Assembly: GCA_021323495.1 (NCBI GenBank)
Contig: JAJQJO010000176.1
Location: 1 to 7,655, forward strand
Length of the DNA: 7,655 nt
Source of the DNA: Cellvibrio sp.
GTDB taxonomy: Bacteria; Pseudomonadota; Gammaproteobacteria; Pseudomonadales; Cellvibrionaceae
Reading direction: 5' to 3'
Numbering within the stretch: the first letter of the stretch is position 1; the number at the start of each line of letters is the position of its first letter. The notes under the pieces were generated by a model. The model was not told the origin of the DNA and searched no databases. It worked only from the letters and a program-made list of their open reading frames with translations. Of this stretch, positions 1 to 6,282 are shown piece after piece. The position numbers and the translations under genes are program-made.

Positions 1-547
1 TGGTTTGGTTGAGAATCGTCAATAAAGGTGCGGCCAGGAATACACCAAGGCTATCCCCCATCCATCGCGTCAGGGATGTGTAGAACGCTGATTCCATATT
101 GTCGTTGTAGTAAAGGCTGGATACCACTCCGCCCATGGCTGCCGGGACAAGCATGCCCAGGGAGCCGAGCAATAAAAAGCAAAGGGTGTTAGCGCGATGC
201 AGATGAGAGAGATTGCATTGCGCGCGGCGCAATAGCCATACAGTGAACATGGGGCCAAGGGTATTGCCCGATGCGAGCAAAAAGGTGGTTGATAGATTGG
301 CACCGCTGAGAAGATTGAGTGCAAGTGCCGCTAAAAAAACACCCGGCCACAACTGCGGTGACCAGCGATAGAGTGCGGCGACCGCAATACCGCTGGGCAG
401 CCAGAAGAGAGTGATTTTGTCATTCTCGAAAGGTATACAAAGCCCTAGCCAGCCAGTGAGGCTGTAGGCCAGAAATACCGTAAGTAATTGAGCGAGCCTG
501 GGTGGATTGGGCTGCAAAATTCTTTCCCCGGATGAGGCAAAAAGCAT
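1..547 (-). CDS. MASE1-domain membrane sensor protein, N-terminal part (cut by window edge)
   Basis: An open frame runs from the ATG at 547 (minus strand) off the left edge, giving 182 codons without a stop. The product is very hydrophobic, with about six likely membrane segments near residues 18-38, 46-62, 64-82, 85-106, 120-146 and 163-181. Sequence typical of MASE1 sensory domains is visible: FWLPSGIAVAALYRW (48-62), WPGVFLAALALNLL (67-80), GNTLGPMFTVWLLRR (94-108) and RWMGDSLGVFLAAPLL (161-176). MASE1 is an integral inner-membrane input domain usually joined to histidine kinase, GGDEF or EAL modules. Which output this protein has cannot be seen. An in-frame stop lies just upstream (557-559), so the start is at 547 or further in; a weak GAG lies about 10 bases before the ATG. 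The ligand of MASE1 proteins is generally unknown. The domain call is fairly firm; full function is open. Confidence 0.8.
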   Translation of the reverse strand, partial: MLFASSGERILQPNPPRLAQLLTVFLAYSLTGWLGLCIPFENDKITLFWLPSGIAVAALYRWSPQLWPGVFLAALALNLLSGANLSTTFLLASGNTLGPMFTVWLLRRAQCNLSHLHRANTLCFLLLGSLGMLVPAAMGGVVSSLYYNDNMESAFYTSLTRWMGDSLGVFLAAPLLTILNQT

Positions 548-794
548 GCATCGGTCTCATTATTGACTAAGGGCAATCCAATAACACTAATCCAGCAAAA
601 AGTCTCCACCACCGTTTATATCTTTATGGTGGCGTGAAGAGATATCCTAAGAATAGGTTAGATTTGATGCCGTTGTCGCAAAAGTTTAATCCTTCCGCAA
701 AACTCCAAGTGCTAGCTCCCTGTTCTTGGCAAACGTGTTGATAAAGTTAACAAAAAGCCTCTTTAATAACCAATCAATCTTTGTCCTCAAACCA

Positions 795-804
795 TTGTGC
801 ACAA
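795..804. promoter_or_regulatory. Perfect 10-bp palindrome upstream of tRNA promoter (possible operator)
   Basis: TTGTGCACAA is its own reverse complement and ends 15 bp before the -35 hexamer of the tRNA-Lys promoter. Its position suits an activator or a bound regulator, but the sequence matches no operator I can name with confidence. A single 10-bp palindrome can also arise by chance. Confidence 0.25.
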
Positions 805-819
805 ATTCTCAAAAAAGGC

Positions 820-847
820 TTGTCTTTTCAGCCTGAAACATTATTAT
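820..847 (+). promoter_or_regulatory. Sigma70-type promoter of the tRNA-Lys pair
   Basis: The -35 is TTGTCT (820-825) and the -10 is TATTAT (842-847), with 16 bp between them. A GC-rich discriminator (CGCGCC, 849-854) follows, which is typical of stable-RNA promoters under stringent control. An A-rich segment just upstream (about 803-816) resembles an UP element. The predicted RNA start near 854 leaves a leader of about 10 nt before the tRNA. The dyad AGGCT/AGCCT (816-820, 830-834) overlaps the -35 and may be chance. Confidence 0.65.
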
Positions 848-863
848 ACGCGCCTCGCATTTA

Positions 864-939
864 GGGTCGTTAGCTCAGTCGGTAGAGCAGTTGGCTTTTA
901 ACCAATTGGTCGCTGGTTCGAATCCAGCACGACCCACCA
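864..939 (+). tRNA. tRNA-Lys (anticodon UUU), first copy
   Basis: This is a complete 76-nt tRNA with encoded CCA (937-939). The acceptor arm GGGTCGT (864-870) pairs with ACGACCC (929-935). The D-arm GCTC/GAGC, the anticodon stem GTTGG/CCAAT around a CTTTTAA loop (anticodon TTT), and the T-arm with GGTTCGAATCC are all present. It closely resembles E. coli tRNA-Lys. It reads AAA and AAG codons. It is the first gene of a two-gene tRNA unit, 66 bp ahead of an identical copy, and lies upstream of nadA as in E. coli. Confidence 0.97.
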
Positions 940-1005
940 CTTAACTGTATCGTGGTTAAAAAAGTACCGAATGGTGCTTCAAAATATAGTAAATGCGAAC
1001 CCTGC

Positions 1006-1081
1006 GGGTCGTTAGCTCAGTCGGTAGAGCAGTTGGCTTTTAACCAATTGGTCGCTGGTTCGAATCCAGCACGACCCACCA
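1006..1081 (+). tRNA. tRNA-Lys (anticodon UUU), second copy
   Basis: All 76 bases, including the encoded CCA, are identical to the copy at 864-939. The match stops at the tRNA ends: the flanks differ, so the unit of duplication or of gene conversion is the mature tRNA itself. The spacer of 66 bp has no convincing promoter, so both copies are probably cut from one precursor that ends at the terminator near 1131. Confidence 0.97.
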
Positions 1082-1105
1082 TATTTGAGTCAGTGCAGTA
1101 AAAAG

Positions 1106-1131
1106 AGGGCGCTTCTAGAGCGCCCTTTTTT
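1106..1131 (+). terminator. Intrinsic terminator of the tRNA-Lys unit
   Basis: An 8-bp GC-rich stem, AGGGCGCT (1106-1113) with AGCGCCCT (1119-1126), closes a 5-nt loop and runs directly into six T (1126-1131). It sits 24 bp after the second tRNA and isolates the tRNA transcript from nadA. Confidence 0.92.
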
Positions 1132-1204
1132 ATTGGATTAAATCCGTGTTGCAGCGTTTATCTGCAGCAATACCCATTGGCGCTAAATGGCACCAGTAAG
1201 TCTG

Positions 1205-1213
1205 TGATAAAAT
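1205..1213 (+). promoter_or_regulatory. Candidate extended -10 promoter for nadA
   Basis: TGATAAAAT combines a TGn extension (1205-1207) with TAAAAT (1208-1213), a five-of-six match to the -10 consensus. No good -35 lies at the usual distance, which is tolerable for an extended -10 element. It gives a leader of roughly 45-50 nt to the nadA start. A strong terminator just upstream means nadA needs its own promoter in this stretch. Confidence 0.4.
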
Positions 1214-1266
1214 TTGCTCGTTTTTTCTCTTCGCCTTTGCGAATGAGTGTTTAGTGAGGCAATTTC

Positions 1267-2322
1267 ATGTCTGAACTTTTAAAAGTTGCAACGCGCGATG
1301 CATCCGCGCAAGACCTGGTTAAGCAGCATCTCGCTCGCTTGTGGAGTGCGCCGCAGTACACTCCGGAGCAAGAGGCTGAATACAAGTTCAGGATCAAAGC
1401 CCTGCTCAAGCAGCACAATGCCGTGCTGGTTGCCCACTATTACACGGACCCACTGATCCAGGCGCTGGCGGAAGAGACCGGCGGCTGCGTATCTGACTCG
1501 CTGGAGATGGCGCGTTTTGGCAAAAATCATTCGGCCGATACCTTAATTGTCGCTGGCGTGAAGTTTATGGGCGAGACCGCCAAAATCCTCACCCCGGAAA
1601 AGCGCGTGCTTATGCCTACGCTGGAAGCAACTTGCTCATTGGACCTGGGTTGCCCTATCGATGAGTTTTCAGCTTTCTGCGACCAGCATCCTGATCGTAC
1701 TGTAGTCGTTTATGCCAATACATCCGCTGCAGTAAAAGCTCGTGCGGATTGGGTAGTCACTTCCAGTATTGCGTTAGATGTGGTGGATCATCTGGACCGC
1801 CAAGGTAAAAAAATCCTCTGGGCGCCGGACAAGCACCTGGGCTCCTATGTCCAGCAAAAAACCGGTGCTGATGTCCTCTTGTGGGATGGTGCCTGTATCG
1901 TGCATGAAGAATTTAAAGCCAAAGGAGTGGAGGATCTCAAAATCCTTTATCCCGATGCGGCGGTTTTGGTTCACCCTGAGTCGCCCAAGGCGGTGGTTGA
2001 TTTGGCGGACGTTGTAGGTTCAACCTCGCAACTGATCAAAGCGGCGCAAACCCTGCCCAATCGCGAGTTTATTGTTGCGACTGATCAGGGCATCTTCTAC
2101 AAGATGCAACAGGTCAATCCCGACAAGGTTTTCCATATCGCCCCTACCGCTGGCAGTGGTGCAACCTGTCGCTCCTGCGCCAATTGCCCGTGGATGGCAA
2201 TGAATGTACTGGATAACCTGGCCACCGTATTTGAGCGCAGTGACAACGAAATCCATGTCGATCCCGAGTTGGGTCGGCAGGCGATGATTCCGCTCCAGCG
2301 CATGCTGGATTTTAAAAAATAA
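1267..2322 (+). CDS. nadA: Quinolinate synthase NadA
   Basis: NadA is a cytoplasmic [4Fe-4S] enzyme that condenses iminoaspartate (made by NadB) with dihydroxyacetone phosphate to give quinolinate, the first ring compound of de novo NAD synthesis. The product has 351 residues; the E. coli enzyme has about 347. Family motifs include AHYYTDPLIQALAEETGG (56-73), VAGVKFMGETAKIL (95-108), PTLEATCSLDLGCP (117-130) and CRSCANCPWMAMN (301-313). Cys123, Cys210 and Cys307 line up, at a constant offset of ten, with the three cluster ligands known in E. coli (113, 200, 297). The start is supported by GAGG (1256-1259) seven bases before the ATG. No hairpin terminator is visible after it, so some read-through towards dapA is possible across the 136-bp gap. 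nadB is not in the window. Confidence 0.97.
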   Translation: MSELLKVATRDASAQDLVKQHLARLWSAPQYTPEQEAEYKFRIKALLKQHNAVLVAHYYTDPLIQALAEETGGCVSDSLEMARFGKNHSADTLIVAGVKFMGETAKILTPEKRVLMPTLEATCSLDLGCPIDEFSAFCDQHPDRTVVVYANTSAAVKARADWVVTSSIALDVVDHLDRQGKKILWAPDKHLGSYVQQKTGADVLLWDGACIVHEEFKAKGVEDLKILYPDAAVLVHPESPKAVVDLADVVGSTSQLIKAAQTLPNREFIVATDQGIFYKMQQVNPDKVFHIAPTAGSGATCRSCANCPWMAMNVLDNLATVFERSDNEIHVDPELGRQAMIPLQRMLDFKK

Positions 2323-2458
2323 GTATTCAACCGCTCTCGATGGTGTTTTGCTTGTTTCGTCTGGCTTCACTCAGTACCATGGCGCCTTTCGTGATTTGGT
2401 CACCCTGATTCCCCAAACTTTTATCGCTACATTATTTCGCTAGCTAACGGAGCTCCCG

Positions 2459-3331
2459 ATGATTCAAGGCAGTATGGTTGCCCTGGTTACCCCCATGAAT
2501 GCAGATAATTCCCTCGACTGGGCCAGTCTGCATAAATTGGTGGACTGGCATCTGGAGCAGGGTACCCACGCCATAGTGGCAGTGGGTACCACCGGTGAAT
2601 CCGCTACGCTGAATGTGAACGAGCATTTGGCGGTGATTAAAAAAATCGTCGATCAAGTCAATGGCCGTATTCCGGTGATTGCCGGCACTGGCGCCAACTC
2701 TACTTCTGAAGCTGTCGAACTCACCCAGGCTGCCAAAGATGTGGGTGTCGATGCCTGCCTGCTAGTTACCCCTTATTACAACAAGCCAACCCAGGAAGGC
2801 TTGTTTTTACACCATGCGCACATTGCCCAGGCAGTTGCTATTCCGCAGTTTCTTTACAATGTCCCCGGCCGCACCGGTGTGGATATGAAGCCGGAAACAG
2901 CGCTTCGTTTGGCCAAGGTACCTAATATCATCGGCATCAAAGAAGCGACAGGTGATCTTGAGCGGGCTAAATTACTGATCGGACAAGCTCCTTCCAGCTT
3001 TGCAATTATCTCGGGTGATGATGCAACCGCAGTGGATTTGATTCTTTTAGGGGGCAAAGGGGATATTTCTGTCACGGCGAATGTCGTACCAGCGGCCATC
3101 GCGCGTATGTGTGAAATGGCCCTGGCGGGAAATGCGGCAGAAGCGCGCGCAATTAATGAGCGTTTGTTGCCTTTGCATACCGCTATGTTTGTCGAGTCAA
3201 ACCCGATTCCCGTCAAATGGGCAGTTGAACAATTGGGGCTGATCCAGTCGGGTATTCGCCTGCCACTGACGCGTTTGTCAGAGCAGTATCACCAACAGGT
3301 TAAAACAGCCATGCAGGCAGCCGGGATTTAA
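2459..3331 (+). CDS. dapA: 4-hydroxy-tetrahydrodipicolinate synthase DapA
   Basis: DapA condenses pyruvate with aspartate semialdehyde, the committed step to diaminopimelate and lysine, in the cytoplasm as a TIM-barrel tetramer. The protein has 290 residues; E. coli DapA has 292. All key residues fall at the E. coli numbers: the Schiff-base Lys161 in IGIKEATGD, Tyr133 and Arg138 in YNVPGRTG, Thr44/Thr45 in GTTGESATLN, and Tyr107 in PYYNKP. GGDISVTANVV-like glycine-rich sequence at 198-210 is also typical. GGAG (2449-2452) sits six bases before the ATG. A promoter should lie in the 136 bp upstream, but only poor matches are seen (for example TTGGTC at 2396-2401). bamC follows after 37 bp, the same pairing as in E. 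coli, where bamC was once called dapX/nlpB. Confidence 0.97.
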   Translation: MIQGSMVALVTPMNADNSLDWASLHKLVDWHLEQGTHAIVAVGTTGESATLNVNEHLAVIKKIVDQVNGRIPVIAGTGANSTSEAVELTQAAKDVGVDACLLVTPYYNKPTQEGLFLHHAHIAQAVAIPQFLYNVPGRTGVDMKPETALRLAKVPNIIGIKEATGDLERAKLLIGQAPSSFAIISGDDATAVDLILLGGKGDISVTANVVPAAIARMCEMALAGNAAEARAINERLLPLHTAMFVESNPIPVKWAVEQLGLIQSGIRLPLTRLSEQYHQQVKTAMQAAGI

Positions 3332-3368
3332 TCCAGATCCTGCTTGCAGGTTGTCGATGAGATGATTC

Positions 3369-4583
3369 ATGAGTCCAATTAAAGCAATGACCATAACAAC
3401 AATTTCTTTGCTGTCGACCAAGCGCCCTCTGTTGGCCTTGCTGGTTGCCGGCTTGAGTGTTTCCCTTTCTGGTTGCAGTACATTTTTTGGCGATGAGGGA
3501 GTATTCCGCAGCCGTGCGGGTGATTACCTCAAAGCGGACAATATCCCGCCGCTGGTATTACCTGCGGGTAAAAAGTCAGAAACCATGGGCGAGCTGTATC
3601 CCATCCCCACGATAACCGCGACCGAGTTTGGTTTTGATCCCAGTGCAGATGCTTATGAGGTTCCCCGTCCAATGCCGCTTTCGGCAAACCTGGAACAGGA
3701 AAACGTCAAGATCCAGCGTGTTGGCAGTGAGAGCTGGATTCTATTGAATGCGGCGCCCGGTGAAGTCTGGCCACGTATCCGTAACTTCCTGAATGTGAAT
3801 ACCCTGGCGGTAAGCAAGGCGGATATCGGCAAAGGCATTATCGAAACCAGCTGGTTGCAGTTCAAAACCGATTTAACAACTTACGATAGATACCGCCTGC
3901 AGATCGACCAGGGCGTACAGCCGGAAACAACCGAAATCCATATCACCCATATGAGTGTACCGGTTGCGGAAAAACCGGCGCCTGATATGGGCTGGCCGCG
4001 TCGCTCGGTAAATCCCGAACGCGAAAAGTGGATGCTGGATGAGCTGGCGGCCACCTTGGCAAGCGAGACTGCCGAAGGCGGTACTTCACTCCTGGCACAG
4101 GAGATCGGCGGCGCCGTAAAAGCCAATCTGGGGGTATCCCACAATGAGCCGCTGATGACGATTAAACTCGATCGCCAGCGCGCGTTTGCTACTCTGACCT
4201 ATGCGGCCAAGCAGGATGGTTTTACTACCTTTGATGCGGATACCGAGGCCGGTCTTTTTTATGTCCAATACATTAATCCCGAGGATTCCAAGCCGGGTTG
4301 GTTCAAGCGTTTCTTCCATATTGGCTTGAATCCCAAACCACCGACATCCCCGTATAGCCTGGACCAGGTAAAAACCAACATGTTGACTGGCGACGCTTTT
4401 GAAAAAGCGCCTCGCTCGGACCGTGACGAGGAAGAAGTTCTGCCAGATGCACCCGGTTACCTGATCGTAGTGACCGGTACTGAAGGTAATTTTGTGGTGC
4501 GTGTACGCGATCCTTATGGCAAGCGTTTGACATCACATGAAGCACGTGAATTGTTGACTATCTTGCGCAGAAACCTGATTTAG
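3369..4583 (+). CDS. bamC: Outer membrane protein assembly lipoprotein BamC (NlpB/DapX family)
   Basis: BamC is a lipoprotein of the BAM complex, which folds beta-barrel proteins into the outer membrane; its N-terminal tail binds BamD. The hydrophobic segment around 20-35 ends in the lipobox LSGC with Cys36 as the lipidated residue. The tail after it contains GDYLKADNIPPLVLPAG (51-67), matching the conserved BamD-binding stretch. Two helix-grip-like domains follow at about 112-232 and 257-402. At 404 residues it is longer than E. coli BamC (344). Part of the excess is a proline- and charge-rich loop at about 303-360 inside the C-terminal domain. The ribosome site is weak (GATGAG before 3369); an in-frame ATG at 3387 would give a shorter signal peptide with Cys30. 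Position between dapA and purC supports the call. Confidence 0.93.
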   Translation: MSPIKAMTITTISLLSTKRPLLALLVAGLSVSLSGCSTFFGDEGVFRSRAGDYLKADNIPPLVLPAGKKSETMGELYPIPTITATEFGFDPSADAYEVPRPMPLSANLEQENVKIQRVGSESWILLNAAPGEVWPRIRNFLNVNTLAVSKADIGKGIIETSWLQFKTDLTTYDRYRLQIDQGVQPETTEIHITHMSVPVAEKPAPDMGWPRRSVNPEREKWMLDELAATLASETAEGGTSLLAQEIGGAVKANLGVSHNEPLMTIKLDRQRAFATLTYAAKQDGFTTFDADTEAGLFYVQYINPEDSKPGWFKRFFHIGLNPKPPTSPYSLDQVKTNMLTGDAFEKAPRSDRDEEEVLPDAPGYLIVVTGTEGNFVVRVRDPYGKRLTSHEARELLTILRRNLI

Positions 4584-5354
4584 ATGTTCGCTCCCCTGCG
4601 CTTTGCATCCCTCGGTAGCGGTAGCCGCGGCAACTCTACCCTGGTGGAGTGGAGTGCAGGCACGCTTCTGGTTGATTGCGGATTCAGCGTCAAGGAAGCT
4701 ATCCAGCGGCTCGAACGCCTGGGTAAGCGCGCGGAAGATTTGCTGGCGATACTGGTAACCCATGAGCATGCAGACCATATCAAAGGTGTGGCTGCGATGG
4801 CGCGGCGTTACGATCTGCCGGTCTATATGACACCGGGAACCTATCACAGCCGCAACCTGGGAGAATTACCCGATCTGCGTTTGATCGAAGCCTATACTCC
4901 TTTTGTATTAAACGATTTACAGATTACGCCGGTAGCGGTGCCTCATGATGCGCGCGAACCAGCGCAGTTTGTGTTTGAATATGCCGGACTGCGCTTGGGT
5001 ATATTGACCGATCTGGGCAGCATTACCGCCCATGTCGAAGCGCATTACCAGGATCTGGATGCAATGGTACTGGAAGCAAACCACGATCCGGTGATGCTCG
5101 CGTCGGGCTCATATCCTCCATCGCTGAAGCAGCGTGTAGGCGGGCTTTGGGGGCATTTGAGCAACCAGCAGGCGGCGGGGTTCTTACAGCGCCTTAACTG
5201 CGCGCGGTTGCAGCATCTGGTCGTAGCGCATATCAGCCAGCAAAATAATTCGCTGGAGCTGGCCCAGGCCGCTTTGGCACCCGTTACGGCAGAGGTAAGA
5301 CAGATAACCTTTGCGTGTCAAAACCAGGGATTTGATTGGTTGTCAGTTTCTTAA
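4584..5354 (+). CDS. Metallo-beta-lactamase-fold hydrolase, WalJ/YycJ-like
   Basis: This 256-residue cytoplasmic protein has the whole metal-binding set of the family: THEHADH (59-65), His121 in VPHDA, Asp143 in LTDLG, and His216 in VAHISQQNN. Other marks of the YycJ/WalJ branch are LGSGSRGNSTLV (10-21), DCGF (31-34), EANHD (164-168) and GHLSN (190-194). Relatives are proposed to be nucleases or phosphodiesterases acting on nucleic acid, but the substrate in Proteobacteria is not settled. The ATG directly follows the bamC stop (TAGATG), with no clear ribosome site, so it probably depends on translation of bamC. A homologue sits between bamC and purC in Pseudomonas as I recall it. No signal peptide is seen. 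Family call is strong; substrate is unknown. Confidence 0.9.
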   Translation: MFAPLRFASLGSGSRGNSTLVEWSAGTLLVDCGFSVKEAIQRLERLGKRAEDLLAILVTHEHADHIKGVAAMARRYDLPVYMTPGTYHSRNLGELPDLRLIEAYTPFVLNDLQITPVAVPHDAREPAQFVFEYAGLRLGILTDLGSITAHVEAHYQDLDAMVLEANHDPVMLASGSYPPSLKQRVGGLWGHLSNQQAAGFLQRLNCARLQHLVVAHISQQNNSLELAQAALAPVTAEVRQITFACQNQGFDWLSVS

Positions 5355-5427
5355 ATTCTGTTTTTTTTACTTTCTGTTTGTTACTTTTTATTTTCTTAAT
5401 ACGTACTTTCGAATAGCAGGCCTATCA
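5355..5427 (+). promoter_or_regulatory. T-rich purC leader, possible promoter region
   Basis: The gap before purC is strikingly T-rich on the coding strand: 34 of the 50 bases at 5351-5400 are T, including a run of eight (5361-5368). A loose promoter could be read here (TTGTTA at 5378-5383 with an AT-rich stretch near 5396-5401), but spacing and match are poor. There is no stable hairpin before the T-run, so it is not a clear terminator. No match to the E. coli PurR operator is seen. AGCAGG (5415-5420) supplies the ribosome site for purC. Confidence 0.35.
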
Positions 5428-6138
5428 ATGGAAAAGCGCGAACAACTCTACGCTGGCAAAGCCAAATCCATCTACAAAACTGACGATCCTGATCATGTGA
5501 TCATGTTGTTCCGCAATGATACCTCCGCCTTTGATGGCAAGCGTATCGAGCAGCTCGACCGCAAAGGCATGGTGAATAACAAGTTCAACGCCTTCATCAT
5601 GACCAAGTTGCAAGAAGCCGGGATCCCGACCCACTTTGTGAAATTAGTGTCAGACACCGAAACCCTGGTAAAAACCATGCAGATGATCCCCGTTGAATGC
5701 GTGGTGCGCAATCTCGCGGCTGGTTCGCTGGTGCGTCGTCTCGGGGTTCAGGAAGGTATGGACTTGAATCCACCTACCTTTGAACTCTTCCTGAAAAACG
5801 ATGCGCTGGGTGACCCTATGGTCAATGAATCCCATGTGCAATCATTCGGCTGGGCGACTCCCGAGCAATTGGCGCGCATGAAAGAATTGACCTTTAAGAT
5901 CAACGCCGTGCTCAAGGATTTGTTTGCCTCAGGCAACATGTTGCTGGTGGATTTCAAAGTGGAATTTGGCCTGCACAAGGGCGAAGTCATTCTTGGGGAC
6001 GAGTTCTCACCAGACGGCTGCCGTTTGTGGGATAAAGACACCCGTGAAAAATTGGATAAAGACCGCTTCCGTCAAAATCTCGGCAATGTTGACGAATCTT
6101 ACGAAATGGTCGGCCAGCGTCTGGGGTTAACTTTCTAA
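5428..6138 (+). CDS. purC: Phosphoribosylaminoimidazole-succinocarboxamide synthase PurC
   Basis: PurC (SAICAR synthetase) is the ATP-dependent cytoplasmic enzyme that joins aspartate to CAIR in purine synthesis. The start at 5428 gives 236 residues, against 237 in E. coli, and begins MEKREQLYAGKAKSIY like the family. AGG (5418-5420) lies seven bases upstream. The frame stays open upstream to 5311, which would add 39 mostly hydrophobic residues from the T-rich gap; this is very unlikely to be used. Conserved blocks are the nucleotide-binding YAGKAKSIYKT (8-18), ECVVRNLAAGSLVRRLG (90-106), LFLKNDALGDPMVNE (120-134) and the metal-site region LGDEFSPDGCRLWD (189-202). It closes the dapA-bamC-hydrolase-purC cluster and is followed by a strong terminator. 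Confidence 0.97.
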   Translation: MEKREQLYAGKAKSIYKTDDPDHVIMLFRNDTSAFDGKRIEQLDRKGMVNNKFNAFIMTKLQEAGIPTHFVKLVSDTETLVKTMQMIPVECVVRNLAAGSLVRRLGVQEGMDLNPPTFELFLKNDALGDPMVNESHVQSFGWATPEQLARMKELTFKINAVLKDLFASGNMLLVDFKVEFGLHKGEVILGDEFSPDGCRLWDKDTREKLDKDRFRQNLGNVDESYEMVGQRLGLTF

Positions 6139-6156
6139 TAGGTGCCCAGCGCAGGC

Positions 6157-6179
6157 AAAGGGGCTTCGGCCCCTTTTTT
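6157..6179 (+). terminator. Intrinsic terminator after purC
   Basis: GGGGC (6160-6164) pairs with GCCCC (6169-6173) around a very stable TTCG tetraloop, extended by AAA/TTT pairs, and is followed by six T (6174-6179). It begins 19 bases after the purC stop and ends the dapA-purC cluster. Confidence 0.95.
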
Positions 6180-6221
6180 ATTACAGGTTTTATTCCAGGG
6201 TGAATTTTAACCATTAGTATC

Positions 6222-6227
6222 TATACT
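6222..6227 (+). promoter_or_regulatory. Candidate -10 box for the PilZ gene
   Basis: TATACT matches five of six bases of the sigma70 -10 consensus and lies between the purC terminator and the PilZ gene. The best -35 is only GTGAAT (6200-6205) at 16 bp. The predicted leader is about 50 nt. Because the upstream terminator is strong, a separate promoter is expected here. Confidence 0.4.
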
Positions 6228-6282
6228 CAAGCGATATCCCTCGACAGAGCCAGAACAACAAATAAATCATGGAGAACTTACA

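Larger units (their letters stand above)
548..863. other. Gene-free stretch between MASE1 gene and tRNA-Lys
   Basis: No convincing coding frame is seen on either strand. The right end holds the tRNA promoter and a TTGTGCACAA palindrome. The left part must contain the leader and promoter of the minus-strand MASE1 gene, but I find no clear -35/-10 pair. An inverted repeat CCACCA (606-611) / TGGTGG (627-632) with a 15-nt loop lies in the upstream region of that gene, and a shorter CCTA/TAGG dyad lies near 645-656. The sequence is AT-rich compared with its flanks. None of these dyads has a T-run that would make it a terminator. Confidence 0.6.

Noticed and set aside
70..324. 84-codon minus-strand frame inside the MASE1 gene
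   Set aside because: It overlaps the MASE1 frame on the same strand in another phase and resembles no family; the MASE1 frame is longer and has clear domain motifs.
985..990. TATAGT as a separate promoter for the second tRNA-Lys
   Set aside because: No acceptable -35 lies 15-19 bp upstream and no GC-rich discriminator is clear; a shared transcript from the promoter near 820 explains both copies.
864..1081. Tandem tRNA-Lys genes as a phage or island attachment site
   Set aside because: tRNA 3' ends are common integration sites, but there is no integrase gene and no partial tRNA copy in the window; both copies are full length.
2020..2370. Minus-strand frame of 116 codons across the end of nadA
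   Set aside because: It is the shadow of a highly conserved gene; composition and lack of recognisable motifs give no support.
5311..5427. Open upstream extension of the purC frame with a hydrophobic stretch
   Set aside because: Family length (236 against 237 residues), the MEKREQLYAGKAK start and the ribosome site near 5418 all favour 5428. The extension is a translation of the T-rich gap and of the end of the hydrolase gene.
5355..5427. PurR operator ahead of purC
   Set aside because: No sequence like the E. coli PurR box (ACGCAAACGTTTGCGT) is present in the gap.
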